A stretch of DNA of 64,000 nt from Pseudoalteromonas sp. P1-25. Its GTDB lineage: Bacteria; Pseudomonadota; Gammaproteobacteria; Enterobacterales; Alteromonadaceae. The stretch spans positions 1 through 64,000 of the forward strand of contig NZ_LKDW01000026.1 in NCBI RefSeq assembly GCF_001401805.1. The letters are read 5' to 3'. The notes under the pieces are model-generated. The model did not search any database. It was not told where the DNA came from and saw only the letters and a program-made list of their open reading frames with translations. Every line of letters begins with the position of its first letter. The first letter of the stretch is position 1. Positions 40,611-50,729 of this stretch are shown here, one piece after another. A program made the position numbers and the translations under genes.

Positions 40611-41408
40611 ATGAATCGAATCGGTGTTTTTGGTGCTAACGGCAGAATGGGCTTAGCCTTATTAGAAGCCGCGACAATTAAAGAGCAAACACAACTTGGT
40701 GGTGCGTATGTTCGCAGCAGCTCATCGTTATTGGGTATTAATGTAAATCAAGTAAACAGTGCAGCCGACAAAACCATTTGTTTTAGCGACGAGAATAAGG
40801 TTGTTGATGTTGATGTACTTATCGACTTTACGTTACCAGCAGGTATGCGCAATCACTTAAAAACAGCGCTCGATAAAAAACTGCCTATGGTTATAGGCAC
40901 CACAGGTTTAACGAGCGAAGACATGGCATTATTAGAAAATGCTGCTAAACATATTCCTATTGTGTTTGCGCGTAACTACAGCGTTGGCGTTAATGTGCTA
41001 CTCAACCTAGTGCAAACGGCGGCCACTAAATTTGGTGATGACTTAGATATAGAAGTTTTTGAAGCGCATCATCGTCATAAAATAGATGCACCATCGGGCA
41101 CGGCATTGGCCATTGGTGAATCTATTGCACAGGCTAAAGGGTGGGATCACGATGAAGTAGCAGTATACGACCGCAGCCAAGTAGAAACCGCAAAATCGCA
41201 AAATGAAATTGGCTATTCGGTCTTAAGAGGCGGTGACATAGTAGGTGAACACACCGCCTATTTCGCAACTATGGGCGAAAGGCTTGAATTAACCCACAAA
41301 GCAAGCTCGCGAATGACCTTTGCGTTAGGTGCTATAAGGGCTGCGCAGTGGTTACAAAACAAACCGGCAGGACTTTATGATATGCAAGATGTGCTAGATC
41401 TGAAGTAG
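40611..41408 (+). CDS. dapB: 4-hydroxy-tetrahydrodipicolinate reductase
   Basis: Catalyses a cytosolic step of lysine and diaminopimelate synthesis. The start at 40611 (MNRIGVFGANGRMG) follows an AAGG ribosome site and matches the family; an upstream in-frame ATG at 40530 would add 27 unrelated residues. The Rossmann GANGRMG is at 8-14, the catalytic EAHHRHKIDAPSGTA is near residue 152, and the protein has 265 residues. dapB lies upstream of carAB as in many gammaproteobacteria and pseudomonads. Confidence 0.96.
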   Translation: MNRIGVFGANGRMGLALLEAATIKEQTQLGGAYVRSSSSLLGINVNQVNSAADKTICFSDENKVVDVDVLIDFTLPAGMRNHLKTALDKKLPMVIGTTGLTSEDMALLENAAKHIPIVFARNYSVGVNVLLNLVQTAATKFGDDLDIEVFEAHHRHKIDAPSGTALAIGESIAQAKGWDHDEVAVYDRSQVETAKSQNEIGYSVLRGGDIVGEHTAYFATMGERLELTHKASSRMTFALGAIRAAQWLQNKPAGLYDMQDVLDLK

Positions 41409-41720
41409 TTTAGTTACTTTTTTAGCTGTTTGGGTCTATTTTTGTCTAAAGCGACTTATTTTTAGTGTTTATCTAAATAACGTTAGACCTAAATAGCATC
41501 TTCATGTAGAATGCAGCCAATTTGCCAAAAATTACTAAATGCGTGTTTCCAATTATACCCAAGTGGCTAGTAAAACCAGGGGTTTCAGTGGGAATGAAAA
41601 GAGTTTTAGGCAAGAAAAATGATTGAAGGTTTAGCGTTTTATATCGGCATCATTTAAGACTGCGTAAAACAATTTAAGCTCACAAAAAATCTGGTTTTGA
41701 CGATCCCTCTGGGTATTGGC

Positions 41721-41753
41721 GGGGTGTTAAGCATTTGCTTACTCCCGTTTTTT
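41721..41753 (+). terminator. Terminator-like hairpin just upstream of carA (possible attenuator)
   Basis: TAAGC and GCTTA pair around ATTT, extended by GGG/CCC with bulges, and followed directly by six T (41748-41753). The carA Shine-Dalgarno begins only 6 bp later. In this position the hairpin would stop transcription before carA unless something prevents it. About 280 bp between dapB and this hairpin shows no other gene. Attenuation is inferred. Confidence 0.5.
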
Positions 41754-41771
41754 ACTGTTAGGAGGTTTAAC

Positions 41772-42908
41772 TTGACTAAATCCGCTCTGTTAGTCCTAGA
41801 AGACGGCACAGTGTTTCGCGGTACTGCAATCGGCGCTGACGGCATGTCAGTCGGTGAAGTAGTATTCAATACGTCTATGACTGGTTATCAAGAAATTTTG
41901 ACTGATCCATCATACGCGGAACAAATCGTAACTTTGACGTACCCACATATCGGCAATACGGGTACCAACAGCGAAGACGAAGAAGCGAATCAAATTTGGG
42001 CTAAAGGCCTAGTGATCCGTGATTTGCCACTGCTAGCAAGTAACTTTCGTAACGAGCAATCGTTAGATGATTACTTAAAACAACGTAATATTTTAGGTAT
42101 TGCGGACATCGACACCAGAAAGCTTACCCGTATTTTGCGCGACAAAGGCGCACAAAACGGCTGTATTATTGCCGGTGACGAGTTAGACGAAAGCAAAGCG
42201 TTACAAGCCGCGCAAACCTTCCCAGGTTTAAAAGGTATGGATTTAGCAAAAGTTGTCTCAACCAAGGAAAATTTTGAGTGGCGCGAATCAAGCTGGACAT
42301 TAGGCCAAGGATTTAAAACCCTTAGCAGCGATGATGAAAAGTTTCATGTAGTAGCCTACGACTTCGGTGTTAAACGTAATATTTTACGTATGCTAGTTGA
42401 TCGCGGTTGTAAATTAACCGTTGTACCAGCGCAAACCTCAGCCGCCGAGGTACTTGCTTTAAACCCAGATGGTATCTTCTTATCTAATGGCCCTGGCGAT
42501 CCAGAACCCTGTACTTACGCTATTGATGCAATTAAAACCTTTTTAGAAACCGACACACCAATCTTTGGTATTTGTTTAGGGCATCAATTATTAGCACTGG
42601 CCTCAGGTGCTAAAACAGTAAAAATGAAATTTGGCCACCACGGTGGTAACCACCCAGTAAAAGACTTAGACCGCGATGTAGTAATGATCACCGCACAAAA
42701 CCACGGTTTTGCTGCCGATGAAGACACACTACCAAGTAACTTACGTGCCACGCACAAATCGTTATTTGATGGAACACTACAAGGTATTCATCGTACTGAT
42801 AAGCCAGCGTTTAGCTTCCAAGGTCACCCAGAAGCAAGCCCAGGCCCGCACGATGCAGCCCCATTATTTGACCACTTCATCGACCTGATGCAAGCGCGTA
42901 ATAACTAA
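41772..42908 (+). CDS. carA: Carbamoyl-phosphate synthase small subunit
   Basis: Glutaminase subunit supplying ammonia for arginine and pyrimidine synthesis. The translation start is TTG at 41772, placed 5 nt after a full AGGAGGT Shine-Dalgarno (41760-41766); the resulting [13 protein letters not shown] aligns exactly with E. coli CarA. An upstream frame extension to 41697 would cover the hairpin and is not conserved. The catalytic Cys lies in [14 protein letters not shown] and the His in [10 protein letters not shown]. The protein has 378 residues. carB follows after 16 bp. Confidence 0.97.
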   Translation: MTKSALLVLEDGTVFRGTAIGADGMSVGEVVFNTSMTGYQEILTDPSYAEQIVTLTYPHIGNTGTNSEDEEANQIWAKGLVIRDLPLLASNFRNEQSLDDYLKQRNILGIADIDTRKLTRILRDKGAQNGCIIAGDELDESKALQAAQTFPGLKGMDLAKVVSTKENFEWRESSWTLGQGFKTLSSDDEKFHVVAYDFGVKRNILRMLVDRGCKLTVVPAQTSAAEVLALNPDGIFLSNGPGDPEPCTYAIDAIKTFLETDTPIFGICLGHQLLALASGAKTVKMKFGHHGGNHPVKDLDRDVVMITAQNHGFAADEDTLPSNLRATHKSLFDGTLQGIHRTDKPAFSFQGHPEASPGPHDAAPLFDHFIDLMQARNN

Positions 42909-42924
42909 TTTAACTGGAGTAATA

Positions 42925-45900
42925 ATGCCAAAACGTACCGATTTAAAAAGCATTCTTATCTTAGGCGCAGGCCCAATTGTAATTGGTCAAGCTTGTGAAT
43001 TTGATTACTCTGGTGCTCAAGCGTGTAAAGCACTTAGAGAAGAAGGCTTTAGAGTTATATTAGTTAACTCAAACCCAGCGACTATCATGACCGACCCTGA
43101 AATGGCCGATGCAACGTACATCGAACCTATTCATTGGGAAGTCGTAGAAAAAATTATTGAAAAAGAAAAGCCAGATGCAGTCCTACCAACGATGGGTGGT
43201 CAAACGGCACTAAACTGCGCACTTGATTTAGATAAGCACGGCGTACTGGCTAAACACGGCGTTGAGCTAATAGGCGCAACTGCTGATGCAATCGACAAAG
43301 CAGAGAACCGTGAACGCTTTGACGTAGCCATGAGAAATATTGGCCTTGAATGCCCGCGTGCAGAAATTGCTCACTCTATGGATGAAGCACACGACACGCT
43401 AACACGAATTGGTTTTCCGTGTATTATTCGTCCTTCTTTCACTATGGGTGGCACCGGGGGCGGTGTGGCTTACAACATGGAAGAATTTAACGAAATCTGT
43501 GAGCGCGGCTTAGATTTATCACCAACAAGTGAGTTGCTGATTGATGAATCACTGATTGGCTGGAAAGAATATGAAATGGAAGTTGTTCGTGACAAAAAAG
43601 ACAACTGTATCATTGTATGTTCTATCGAAAACTTTGACCCGATGGGTGTACACACAGGTGACTCAATCACCGTGGCACCAGCACAAACCTTAACCGACAA
43701 AGAATACCAATTAATGCGTAATGCCTCTATGGCAGTACTGCGTGAAATTGGTGTAGAAACCGGTGGTTCAAACGTACAGTTTGGTGTAAACCCAGTTGAC
43801 GGGCGTATGGTTATCATTGAGATGAATCCACGTGTATCTCGCTCATCTGCTCTTGCATCAAAAGCAACGGGTTTTCCTATTGCAAAAATCGCTGCTAAAT
43901 TAGCGATTGGCTACACGTTAGATGAACTTCAAAACGACATTACAGGTGGCAAAACACCCGCGTCATTTGAGCCTTCAATCGACTACGTAGTAACAAAAAT
44001 TCCTCGCTTTAACTTTGAAAAATTTGCCGGCGCGAACGACCGCTTAACAACGCAAATGAAATCAGTGGGCGAAGTAATGGCGATTGGTCGTAACCAGCAA
44101 GAATCGTTACACAAAGCATTACGCGGTCTTGAAGTTGGCGCAACGGGCTTTAACCCAATAGTGGCACTTGATGATCCGAAAGCCCGCGAAAAAATTATTC
44201 GCGAACTACGCGAGCCAGGCGCTGAGCGTATTTGGTACATTGCCGATGCAATGCGCCACGGTATGAGCGTAGAAGAAGTTTTTGAACTAACCAAAGTTGA
44301 CCCTTGGTACTTAGTACAAATAGAAGACATTTTAAAAGACGAAGCAAAGATTGCTGAAGGTGGCATGGCCGGCTTAAATGCAGAGTTTTTACGTAAACTT
44401 AAACGTAAAGGTTTCGCCGACCCACGTATAGCTGAAATTGCGGGTGTATCTGAAGCCGAAATTCGTAAAAAGCGTCATCAATTAAACATTGTACCTGTGT
44501 ACAAGCGTGTTGATACGTGTGCTGCCGAATTTAGCTCAGATACCGCTTACATGTACTCATCGTACGATGAAGAGTGTGAAGCTAACCCGTCAGATAAAGA
44601 CAAAATCATGGTAATTGGTGGCGGTCCTAACCGTATCGGCCAAGGTATTGAGTTTGACTATTGTTGTGTACACGCGGCCCTTGCGCTACGTGAAGACGGC
44701 TATGAAACCATCATGGTTAACTGTAACCCTGAAACGGTTTCTACCGATTACGATACCTCTGACCGTTTATTCTTTGAACCAATTACACTTGAAGACGTAT
44801 TAGAGATTGTACGTGTTGAAAAACCAAAAGGTGTGATTGTTCAGTACGGTGGCCAAACACCGCTTAAACTCGCACGTGAACTGGAAGCCAATGGTGTGCC
44901 AGTAATTGGTACTTCACCCGATGCGATTGACCGCGCAGAAGACCGTGAGCGTTTCCAACAATTAGTAGAGCGTCTTGATTTACTTCAGCCAGAAAACGCA
45001 ACGGTTACATCAACGGAAGAAGCATTACTTAAATCAGTTGAAATTGGCTTCCCATTGGTTGTACGTCCATCGTACGTACTGGGTGGCCGTGCAATGGAAA
45101 TTGTATACGATGAGCAAGACTTACGTCGATACATGACCGAAGCAGTACAAGCGTCAAATGAAGCGCCAGTACTACTTGATCACTTTTTAGATAACGCGAT
45201 TGAAGTGGACGTGGATGCAATTTGTGACGGCGAGCAAGTCATTATCGGCGGTATAATGGAGCACATTGAGCAAGCGGGTGTTCACTCGGGTGACTCAGCA
45301 TGTTCATTACCTGCACACTCTTTATCACAAGAAGTGCAGGATGTTATGCGCAAACAAGTAACCGATATGGCACTTGAGCTTGGCGTAGTGGGCTTAATGA
45401 ATACACAATTTGCTGTAAAAGATGGCAAAGTGTACTTAATTGAAGTGAATCCACGTGCGGCGCGTACTGTACCGTTTGTATCAAAAGCGACCGGTATTGC
45501 ACTTGCAAAAGTAGCAGCGCGTTGTATGGCGGGTCAGTCGTTAGCCAGCCAAGGTATTACAAAAGAGGTGATTCCACCTTACTACAGCGTTAAAGAAGTG
45601 GTTTTACCATTTGCTAAGTTCCAAGGTGTGGATCCTATCCGCGGCCCAGAGATGCGCTCTACAGGTGAAGTAATGGGTGTTGGCGATACTTTCGCCGAAG
45701 CGTTCGCAAAAGCACAATTAGGTGCAAGCAACACTTTACCACGCGGTGGTCGCGCGTTACTATCTGTACGTAACAGCGATAAGTCTCGTGTTGTAGAACT
45801 TGCTAAAACCATGATAGACCTAGGTTTTGAAATTGATGCAACAGGTGGCACAGCAGAGGCTTTAAAAGAGGCTGGTATTGAAGTACGCCGTGTAAACAAA

Positions 45901-46143
45901 GTATATGAAGGCCGCCCGCATATTCTTGATAACATCAAGAATAAAGAGTACAGCTATATCGTAAATACCACCGAAGGTCGCCAAGCGATCGAAGATTCGA
46001 AGGTGTTGCGTCGTGGTGCATTGCAAAACAAAACCAACTACACGACAACCTTGAACGCGGCATTTGCTAACTGTACTGCTAACCAAGCGGACGACCGTAG
46101 TAAAGTGACGTCAGTTCAAGAGCTACACCAGCGATTGAACTAA
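42925..46143 (+). CDS. carB: Carbamoyl-phosphate synthase large subunit
   Basis: The 1072-residue synthetase subunit. Two homologous halves each carry an ATP-grasp domain ([10 protein letters not shown] near 173, and [10 protein letters not shown] in the second half), joined by the oligomerisation domain, and the C-terminal MGS-like domain (from about 935) where UMP and ornithine act in E. coli. It forms an operon with carA, and greA follows 46 bp later with a hairpin in between. Confidence 0.98.
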   Translation: MPKRTDLKSILILGAGPIVIGQACEFDYSGAQACKALREEGFRVILVNSNPATIMTDPEMADATYIEPIHWEVVEKIIEKEKPDAVLPTMGGQTALNCALDLDKHGVLAKHGVELIGATADAIDKAENRERFDVAMRNIGLECPRAEIAHSMDEAHDTLTRIGFPCIIRPSFTMGGTGGGVAYNMEEFNEICERGLDLSPTSELLIDESLIGWKEYEMEVVRDKKDNCIIVCSIENFDPMGVHTGDSITVAPAQTLTDKEYQLMRNASMAVLREIGVETGGSNVQFGVNPVDGRMVIIEMNPRVSRSSALASKATGFPIAKIAAKLAIGYTLDELQNDITGGKTPASFEPSIDYVVTKIPRFNFEKFAGANDRLTTQMKSVGEVMAIGRNQQESLHKALRGLEVGATGFNPIVALDDPKAREKIIRELREPGAERIWYIADAMRHGMSVEEVFELTKVDPWYLVQIEDILKDEAKIAEGGMAGLNAEFLRKLKRKGFADPRIAEIAGVSEAEIRKKRHQLNIVPVYKRVDTCAAEFSSDTAYMYSSYDEECEANPSDKDKIMVIGGGPNRIGQGIEFDYCCVHAALALREDGYETIMVNCNPETVSTDYDTSDRLFFEPITLEDVLEIVRVEKPKGVIVQYGGQTPLKLARELEANGVPVIGTSPDAIDRAEDRERFQQLVERLDLLQPENATVTSTEEALLKSVEIGFPLVVRPSYVLGGRAMEIVYDEQDLRRYMTEAVQASNEAPVLLDHFLDNAIEVDVDAICDGEQVIIGGIMEHIEQAGVHSGDSACSLPAHSLSQEVQDVMRKQVTDMALELGVVGLMNTQFAVKDGKVYLIEVNPRAARTVPFVSKATGIALAKVAARCMAGQSLASQGITKEVIPPYYSVKEVVLPFAKFQGVDPIRGPEMRSTGEVMGVGDTFAEAFAKAQLGASNTLPRGGRALLSVRNSDKSRVVELAKTMIDLGFEIDATGGTAEALKEAGIEVRRVNKVYEGRPHILDNIKNKEYSYIVNTTEGRQAIEDSKVLRRGALQNKTNYTTTLNAAFANCTANQADDRSKVTSVQELHQRLN

Positions 46144-46151
46144 GGAAATGT

Positions 46152-46173
46152 ACCAAGGCCATTAGGCCTTGGT
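46152..46173 (+). other. Perfect hairpin between carB and greA, no U-tract
   Basis: ACCAAGGCC (46152-46160) and GGCCTTGGT (46165-46173) form a 9-bp stem with ATTA loop. No T run follows, so it is not a normal terminator. It ends 16 bp before the greA ATG and could be an RNA-processing or protective structure separating the two cistrons. Confidence 0.6.
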
Positions 46174-46189
46174 GTTAAGTGAGAAAAGT

Positions 46190-46666
46190 ATGCAATCAAT
46201 TCCGATGACAGTTCGTGGCGCAGAGTTACTGCGCGAAGAGCTTAACGAATTAAAAACAGTTACCCGTCCTAAAATCGTAAATGACATTGCGGTGGCGCGT
46301 GAACATGGTGACTTAAAAGAAAACGCTGAATATCACGCTGCGCGTGAGCAACAAGGTTTTTGTGAAGGCCGTATTCAAGAAATTGAAGCTAAGCTTTCAA
46401 ATGTGCAAATTATTGACGTAACTAAAATGCCTAATACCGGTAAAGTTATTTTTGGTACGACTGTCACTATCGTAAATGTAGAGACAGATGCTGAAGTAAC
46501 CTACCGTATTGTGGGTGATGACGAAGCGGATATTAAAAATAATTTAATCTCTGTGAATTCACCAATTGCGCGCGGATTAATTGGTAAACAAACAGATGAT
46601 GCTGTTACCATTAAAACGCCTAAAGGCGACGTTGAGTACGAAATCATTGACGTTGAGTACATTTAA
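46190..46666 (+). CDS. greA: Transcription elongation factor GreA
   Basis: Rescues arrested RNA polymerase by stimulating transcript cleavage. The 158-residue product starts [18 protein letters not shown], matching E. coli, so the ATG at 46190 is used rather than the in-frame upstream GTG/ATG region. The coiled-coil tip with [20 protein letters not shown] and the C-terminal FKBP-like domain are intact. Confidence 0.97.
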   Translation: MQSIPMTVRGAELLREELNELKTVTRPKIVNDIAVAREHGDLKENAEYHAAREQQGFCEGRIQEIEAKLSNVQIIDVTKMPNTGKVIFGTTVTIVNVETDAEVTYRIVGDDEADIKNNLISVNSPIARGLIGKQTDDAVTIKTPKGDVEYEIIDVEYI

Positions 46667-46680
46667 TACTTAGTTTTAAC

Positions 46681-46716
46681 AAAAACCACACCTTAGCAAT
46701 AGGGTGTGGTTTTTTT
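46681..46716 (+). terminator. Terminator after greA
   Basis: AAAACCACACC pairs with GGGTGTGGTTTT around TTAGCAATA, followed by T. Confidence 0.88.
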
Positions 46717-46750
46717 ATATTTGAATTTCAGGTTAAGCAGTTCGCTTATA

Positions 46751-46862
46751 CCAATCGTGTTACGTTATCTTAAATCAGTAGCTTATAAAGTCGCACATTT
46801 CAGGCTTTATTCTCTTAAAGTGATCACAATTCTCGCCTCGCGATAAACATTATTGCGGGAAT
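46751..46862. mobile_element. Degenerate palindromic insertion, probable remnant
   Basis: TA followed by CCAATCGTGTTACGTTAT (from 46751) matches the left end of the copy at 61461. The other end, ATTATTGCGGGAATAC (to about 46862), resembles the right end of copy 2 but lacks the ATTGG. It runs into the 3' end of the DUF4198 gene, which like the hydrolase at 36856 ends in PQ-stop. Boundaries are uncertain. Confidence 0.4.
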
Positions 46863-47725
46863 ACCTCTAACGTGACATAGAGGCTGTCATGTTTTACATC
46901 TACATTGGTTGGTTGCTCTATATCAAGTGCGGTTTCGGCGGTTAAAAAGTAAAACCCAGCTTGTTGTGGGGTAAAGGTAAACTCACCGCTTTCGTTTACT
47001 TTAATGATTTGTTCATTACGGGTGTTTCTGTGGCGAGTACCTGCTTTTATAACTTTTAACTGCGTATTTTTTGGCACCGTTTTACCGTTATACACCAGTT
47101 TAAAGTGAGCAGGCTCTTGAGCAAATAAATCATTGGGATGCGTTTTACCTGTTAACTCTAAACCTTTTCCAATAGGCTGAAAAGTGCTAAAAGAAGGCTC
47201 GTTCATGGTAATAAAAGTCTCGACGCGCGCCGCGGTTGTTCTTCGTACTATATTAGTGGCGCCTTCAGGGATAACCGGTTTGGGACCAAATACTCGCCCA
47301 GGCGCGCCATTGGCCTTTTTAAATGTGGTCATGGCCACTTCTTTTTGCACTAAGCTCACGCGATAAGTGCCTGATTGGCTAAAAGGCACATCAGCCACAG
47401 ACAAGCGCTGAAATGCTTGCCATTGTATTGAGCTGTCGTTTTCACCATTAGGTAACAATACATTTGACTCCAATAAAGAGAACAAAGGCTTTAAATCACC
47501 CGCATCAATACCTTTATTATTATTGCCCAGCGGGCGGTCTGGGTGAAAAATATCGTTAGAAATACTCGAAATAATGGTTGCATATTGAACATCATCGCCT
47601 GAAAACACAGTATGAGAAGGCACCATGAAGCGCTCGTGGGCAATACTTATGTTACTCAATGTTAGTGCCAATAAGCTACAGCTTGCAACAAGCCCTTTGA
47701 TCGAATGTGAAATTATTTTTTTCAT
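46850..47725 (-). CDS. DUF4198 periplasmic protein
   Basis: A 291-residue protein with a signal peptide (to about residue 28, ISIAHERFMVPSHTVFSGDD following). The HERFMVPSHT start of the mature part and the C-terminal Ig-like domain (GEFTFTPQQAGFYFLTAET) are typical of DUF4198, a family found next to metal-uptake transporters and TonB-dependent receptors. It overlaps an operon with the DUF2271 gene 4 bp upstream and the TonB receptor beyond, so a role in metal or siderophore uptake is inferred. Its last codons lie in an element remnant. Confidence 0.85.
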   Translation of the reverse strand: MKKIISHSIKGLVASCSLLALTLSNISIAHERFMVPSHTVFSGDDVQYATIISSISNDIFHPDRPLGNNNKGIDAGDLKPLFSLLESNVLLPNGENDSSIQWQAFQRLSVADVPFSQSGTYRVSLVQKEVAMTTFKKANGAPGRVFGPKPVIPEGATNIVRRTTAARVETFITMNEPSFSTFQPIGKGLELTGKTHPNDLFAQEPAHFKLVYNGKTVPKNTQLKVIKAGTRHRNTRNEQIIKVNESGEFTFTPQQAGFYFLTAETALDIEQPTNVDVKHDSLYVTLEVFPQ

Positions 47726-47729
47726 TGTT

Positions 47730-48251
47730 TTACTCTATTGTGATGGTGATAGCGCCAAGTTCGGTTTGACCTTGCAGTTGATAATGCTGTGGTTGATTGT
47801 TATCCCAGCGTATTTTTTGTTTTAAATACTCTCGGCTGCCTTCTTCACGTACCGCTTCAAAATTAAGTGTGTATTCGCCTTGCGGCAACATCTCAGTGTC
47901 ACTTAATTGGCCTTGCCAGCTGACTTGATAGCTATTTGGTTTTTTTGTAGCGCCTGACACGCCATCGTAATTTGCGCTTGCTTTGCGGCCAATTTTTCGC
48001 CACCACTGGCGTAAGTCTTTAAACCACTCTTGTTGCTCGTGCCAAAAAACTAAAGTATGTATACCTTCGCGATCGGGCGTTTCCAGCCAAATAGCCACAT
48101 AAGGACGGTGGTAGGGTTCGGTATTAATTTTTGGTAAGGTAAAGTCGATGCTTAAATTGATCGGCTCTGCTTTTTTAGCGTAACTCACTGGGGCTAAAAA
48201 CAAGCTTACCAATAGTGACATGGAGAATATTCTAATAGCTTTAAAGCGCAT
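47730..48251 (-). CDS. DUF2271 periplasmic protein
   Basis: A 173-residue secreted protein: signal MRFKAIRIFSMSLLVSLFLAP-VSYA, then the DUF2271 domain with RPYVAIWLETPDREGIHTLVFW, WFKDLRQWWRKIGR and DGVSGATKKPNSYQ. The start at 48251 is 5 nt from GAGGA; an ATG immediately upstream (48254) is closer than ideal. The family usually accompanies PepSY or DUF4198 proteins and TonB-dependent receptors. It lies between the receptor and the DUF4198 gene, same strand, 4 bp from the latter. Confidence 0.85.
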   Translation of the reverse strand: MRFKAIRIFSMSLLVSLFLAPVSYAKKAEPINLSIDFTLPKINTEPYHRPYVAIWLETPDREGIHTLVFWHEQQEWFKDLRQWWRKIGRKASANYDGVSGATKKPNSYQVSWQGQLSDTEMLPQGEYTLNFEAVREEGSREYLKQKIRWDNNQPQHYQLQGQTELGAITITIE

Positions 48252-48299
48252 CATAGTCCTCATTAAATAATATAAACCAGTTAACAACTTAACTGGTTT

Positions 48300-48455
48300 A
48301 TAAGGTTATGCTTAATACTTAATCATTTTGCGGGGCTAAGCGTATTGCTATTTGCGTTAAAAAATTCTCATTTATAACAACTAAATAGCGAATTTTTCCT
48401 TGCTATCAACACATTTATCCATCCTCAAAATAGATCACTTAATTATGCGGATTGG
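48300..48455. mobile_element. TA-flanked palindromic insertion (MITE-like), copy 3
   Basis: An element of about 156 bp. The right end ATGCGGATTGG is followed by TA (48456-48457); the left end is diverged (no clear CCAAT). The interior, with CTTAATCATTTTGCGGGGCT and AACAACTAAATAGCGAATTT, matches copies 2 and 4 closely. It lies between the TonB receptor stop codon, only 3 bp away, and the DUF2271 gene. Confidence 0.7.
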
Positions 48456-48457
48456 TA

Positions 48458-50572
48458 TTAAAACTGATAGGCAAACGTTGCTTTGATATTTCTGCCTGGT
48501 TCATAATCGAGTAGATAGAGTTCGCCAAAGCGAGGGTGGAATGAAGTTCCTGTTCTTGATGATTGCGAGGCGTAATATTCATCAAACAGGTTATCCACAC
48601 CAAACACGATATTTATTTGTGGTTGGCTTTGTGGTTGCCAATTTAGAGAGATATTATGTACCGTAAATCCGTCTTTCTCGTTATTAAGTGTCGCGCCGTC
48701 AAGGTCTACGCCGGCATCAACATCATCTACATTCATTAACTCCCAGTGTAGAGTTAAATCGACAGCAGAGAATACATAATCGGCACTGACTGTTAAGGTA
48801 TCACCTTGTTGGCGGTCTAGTCTTGCACCGTTTAAGGCATCGTATTGATCAAAAGCATCAAGTTCACTCTCGGCTGATGAGTAAGTTATTTGACTATTGA
48901 AACCGTTTAATTTGTAGCCTAGATATGCTTCAAAGCCATCAATTTCCATGTCGCCAATATTATCTTTGAGTGAGCCACTGGCATAATCATAAATATAATC
49001 GTTGATTGACGTTTTAAATAATGTTGCCCCTAAAGAGAGCTGATCATCATCTTTAATATGTGTTTGATACGCGAATGAGAACTCGCTATTGGTACCGGTT
49101 TCGGCTTTAATATCAGGGTTAGCTTCGTCATATAAGCCTGCACCAATAAATACCTCAGCAATTTCTGGTGCCTTAAAAATTTGTGTAGAACTTAATTTAA
49201 AGATCAATTGCTCTGTAGGCGAGTATTCGGCAGCTAAGGCAAATGATGTTTCGTTAAATGTATTATCCACTAAGGTTGAGTCAATGTCGTAATGCTCATA
49301 ACGGGCGCCTGGAATGATGGCAAAACTTGGACTAATTGCTATTTTATCTTGAATAAATAATGCTGTTGTTGTTGCTTCTTCTGCAGATACCGCATCATCG
49401 ATTGTTGTGTAATCAGCATAATAGTGTGTTTCATGCTTAACTATATCTAGGCCGTAAGTAATATCATGCTCAACGCTGTTAGAAATTAACGTGTTGGCTA
49501 AAATATTAACCCCTGTGTTTTTGGCTTCACCGGTGATTATACCGGCTGAACTTGCAAAGCTTTCGTTTTCGGCCCAGCCTAACTCATCACGCCATAATTC
49601 ACTGGTATTGGAAAATACTGAGGCTTTAAGCATTGAATAATCTGACCAATGAAGTGTGTAGTTTAGCGTTAATGTGTCGCGTGTAAACTCTGTAGGCCAC
49701 AACAGCGGAATCGCCAAAGAGTTAGTTATAGCTAAATCGGTGGCTAAGCCCATATCAGGTCGGTAGCTGTAATCACCTTCATCTTTATAGCTTTCATAAC
49801 TGAAAGCGAGGCGTTGATTGTTGTTTATATCCCAGCCTAGCTTAATTAACGCATCGGTAGTTGTCCCTTCTAAGCCTTTTACTTCACCATCAGTGCCCTC
49901 AATTTCAGCACCACTGGCATCTTTGATCTGATTGCCACCAACATCATAGTTTTTGCGATCTACATAATTATAGTAAGCTAAAAAATCAACGTTATCGGCC
50001 AGTAAACCATAACCTGTTAATGAGTAGTTGGTGCCCGAGTTATCACCGGCGCTCACATGGATACGTCCACCAATTTGTTCATTTGCATTAAGCAGCTCTT
50101 GAGCCTGTTTAGTTTCAAATTTGACCGCACCCCCTAAGCCGCCATTGACGACCGAGTTAGTACCAATTTCAATATCTACTGATTTTAAAATGTCGGCATG
50201 AATTTGTAAGTTACCCATATGGTGATACATATACGTATTTTGTGCTGCGCCATCGATGCTTATTTTTAAATCTTTATCATCCATACTTCGGATGGTGATT
50301 CGTTGATTTAGAGAGTGAGCTCCGCCTACATCTACCCCAGGAATGGTTCGTAATAGGTCAGAAATATGATCCGCTTGCTTATTACTAATATCACCTTCAT
50401 TAAGGTACAGTGATGAAGTATTAACGGCTGTACTCCACACAGAAACACGTTCTATTTCATTATCAGCAGTATTGTTTTGCGCTTCATTTGCGTTTGCAGA
50501 TATAACTGTTGCACCTAGCGCAGAGGCAACAGCGCCAGAAATAATGCGTTTAGAAAAACTAAAAGGGGCCAT
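48458..50572 (-). CDS. TonB-dependent outer membrane receptor
   Basis: A 704-residue receptor with a signal peptide (cleavage near ANA, residue 28), an N-terminal plug domain (IERVSVWSTAVNTSS onward, with ISDLLRTIPGVDVGG and IDGAAQNTYMYHH) and a 22-strand barrel ending in the aromatic FAYQF. The segment GLGGAVKFETKQAQELL resembles haem/haemoglobin-type receptors. With DUF2271 and DUF4198 downstream and a divergent AraC regulator and Fur-like box upstream it is probably an iron or haem uptake receptor; ligand unproven. Confidence 0.93.
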   Translation of the reverse strand: MAPFSFSKRIISGAVASALGATVISANANEAQNNTADNEIERVSVWSTAVNTSSLYLNEGDISNKQADHISDLLRTIPGVDVGGAHSLNQRITIRSMDDKDLKISIDGAAQNTYMYHHMGNLQIHADILKSVDIEIGTNSVVNGGLGGAVKFETKQAQELLNANEQIGGRIHVSAGDNSGTNYSLTGYGLLADNVDFLAYYNYVDRKNYDVGGNQIKDASGAEIEGTDGEVKGLEGTTTDALIKLGWDINNNQRLAFSYESYKDEGDYSYRPDMGLATDLAITNSLAIPLLWPTEFTRDTLTLNYTLHWSDYSMLKASVFSNTSELWRDELGWAENESFASSAGIITGEAKNTGVNILANTLISNSVEHDITYGLDIVKHETHYYADYTTIDDAVSAEEATTTALFIQDKIAISPSFAIIPGARYEHYDIDSTLVDNTFNETSFALAAEYSPTEQLIFKLSSTQIFKAPEIAEVFIGAGLYDEANPDIKAETGTNSEFSFAYQTHIKDDDQLSLGATLFKTSINDYIYDYASGSLKDNIGDMEIDGFEAYLGYKLNGFNSQITYSSAESELDAFDQYDALNGARLDRQQGDTLTVSADYVFSAVDLTLHWELMNVDDVDAGVDLDGATLNNEKDGFTVHNISLNWQPQSQPQINIVFGVDNLFDEYYASQSSRTGTSFHPRFGELYLLDYEPGRNIKATFAYQF

Positions 50573-50608
50573 GCTTATCCTTAATTATTTTTAAATAGTA
50601 GAATTATT

Positions 50609-50627
50609 GCAAATAAGAATTGTTCGC
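50609..50627. promoter_or_regulatory. Possible Fur box between the receptor and AraC genes
   Basis: GCAAATAAGAATTGTTCGC (50609-50627) matches the Fur pattern AAATGAGAATTATTCTC at 14 of 17 central positions. It lies in the 157-bp divergent region. By eye only. Confidence 0.5.
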
Positions 50628-50729
50628 ACTATTTTACATATGTGGTAGTATTTTATGCGGAAAATAATTAAGTAAAATCGCCAATTAATTTTGATTAATC
50701 GCCATTAATAACGTGAAAGTGAAAGAGCT

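Noticed and set aside
41697-41771. N-terminal extension of carA to 41697
   Set aside because: The added residues are not conserved and would cover the hairpin; the AGGAGGT before TTG at 41772 fixes the start.
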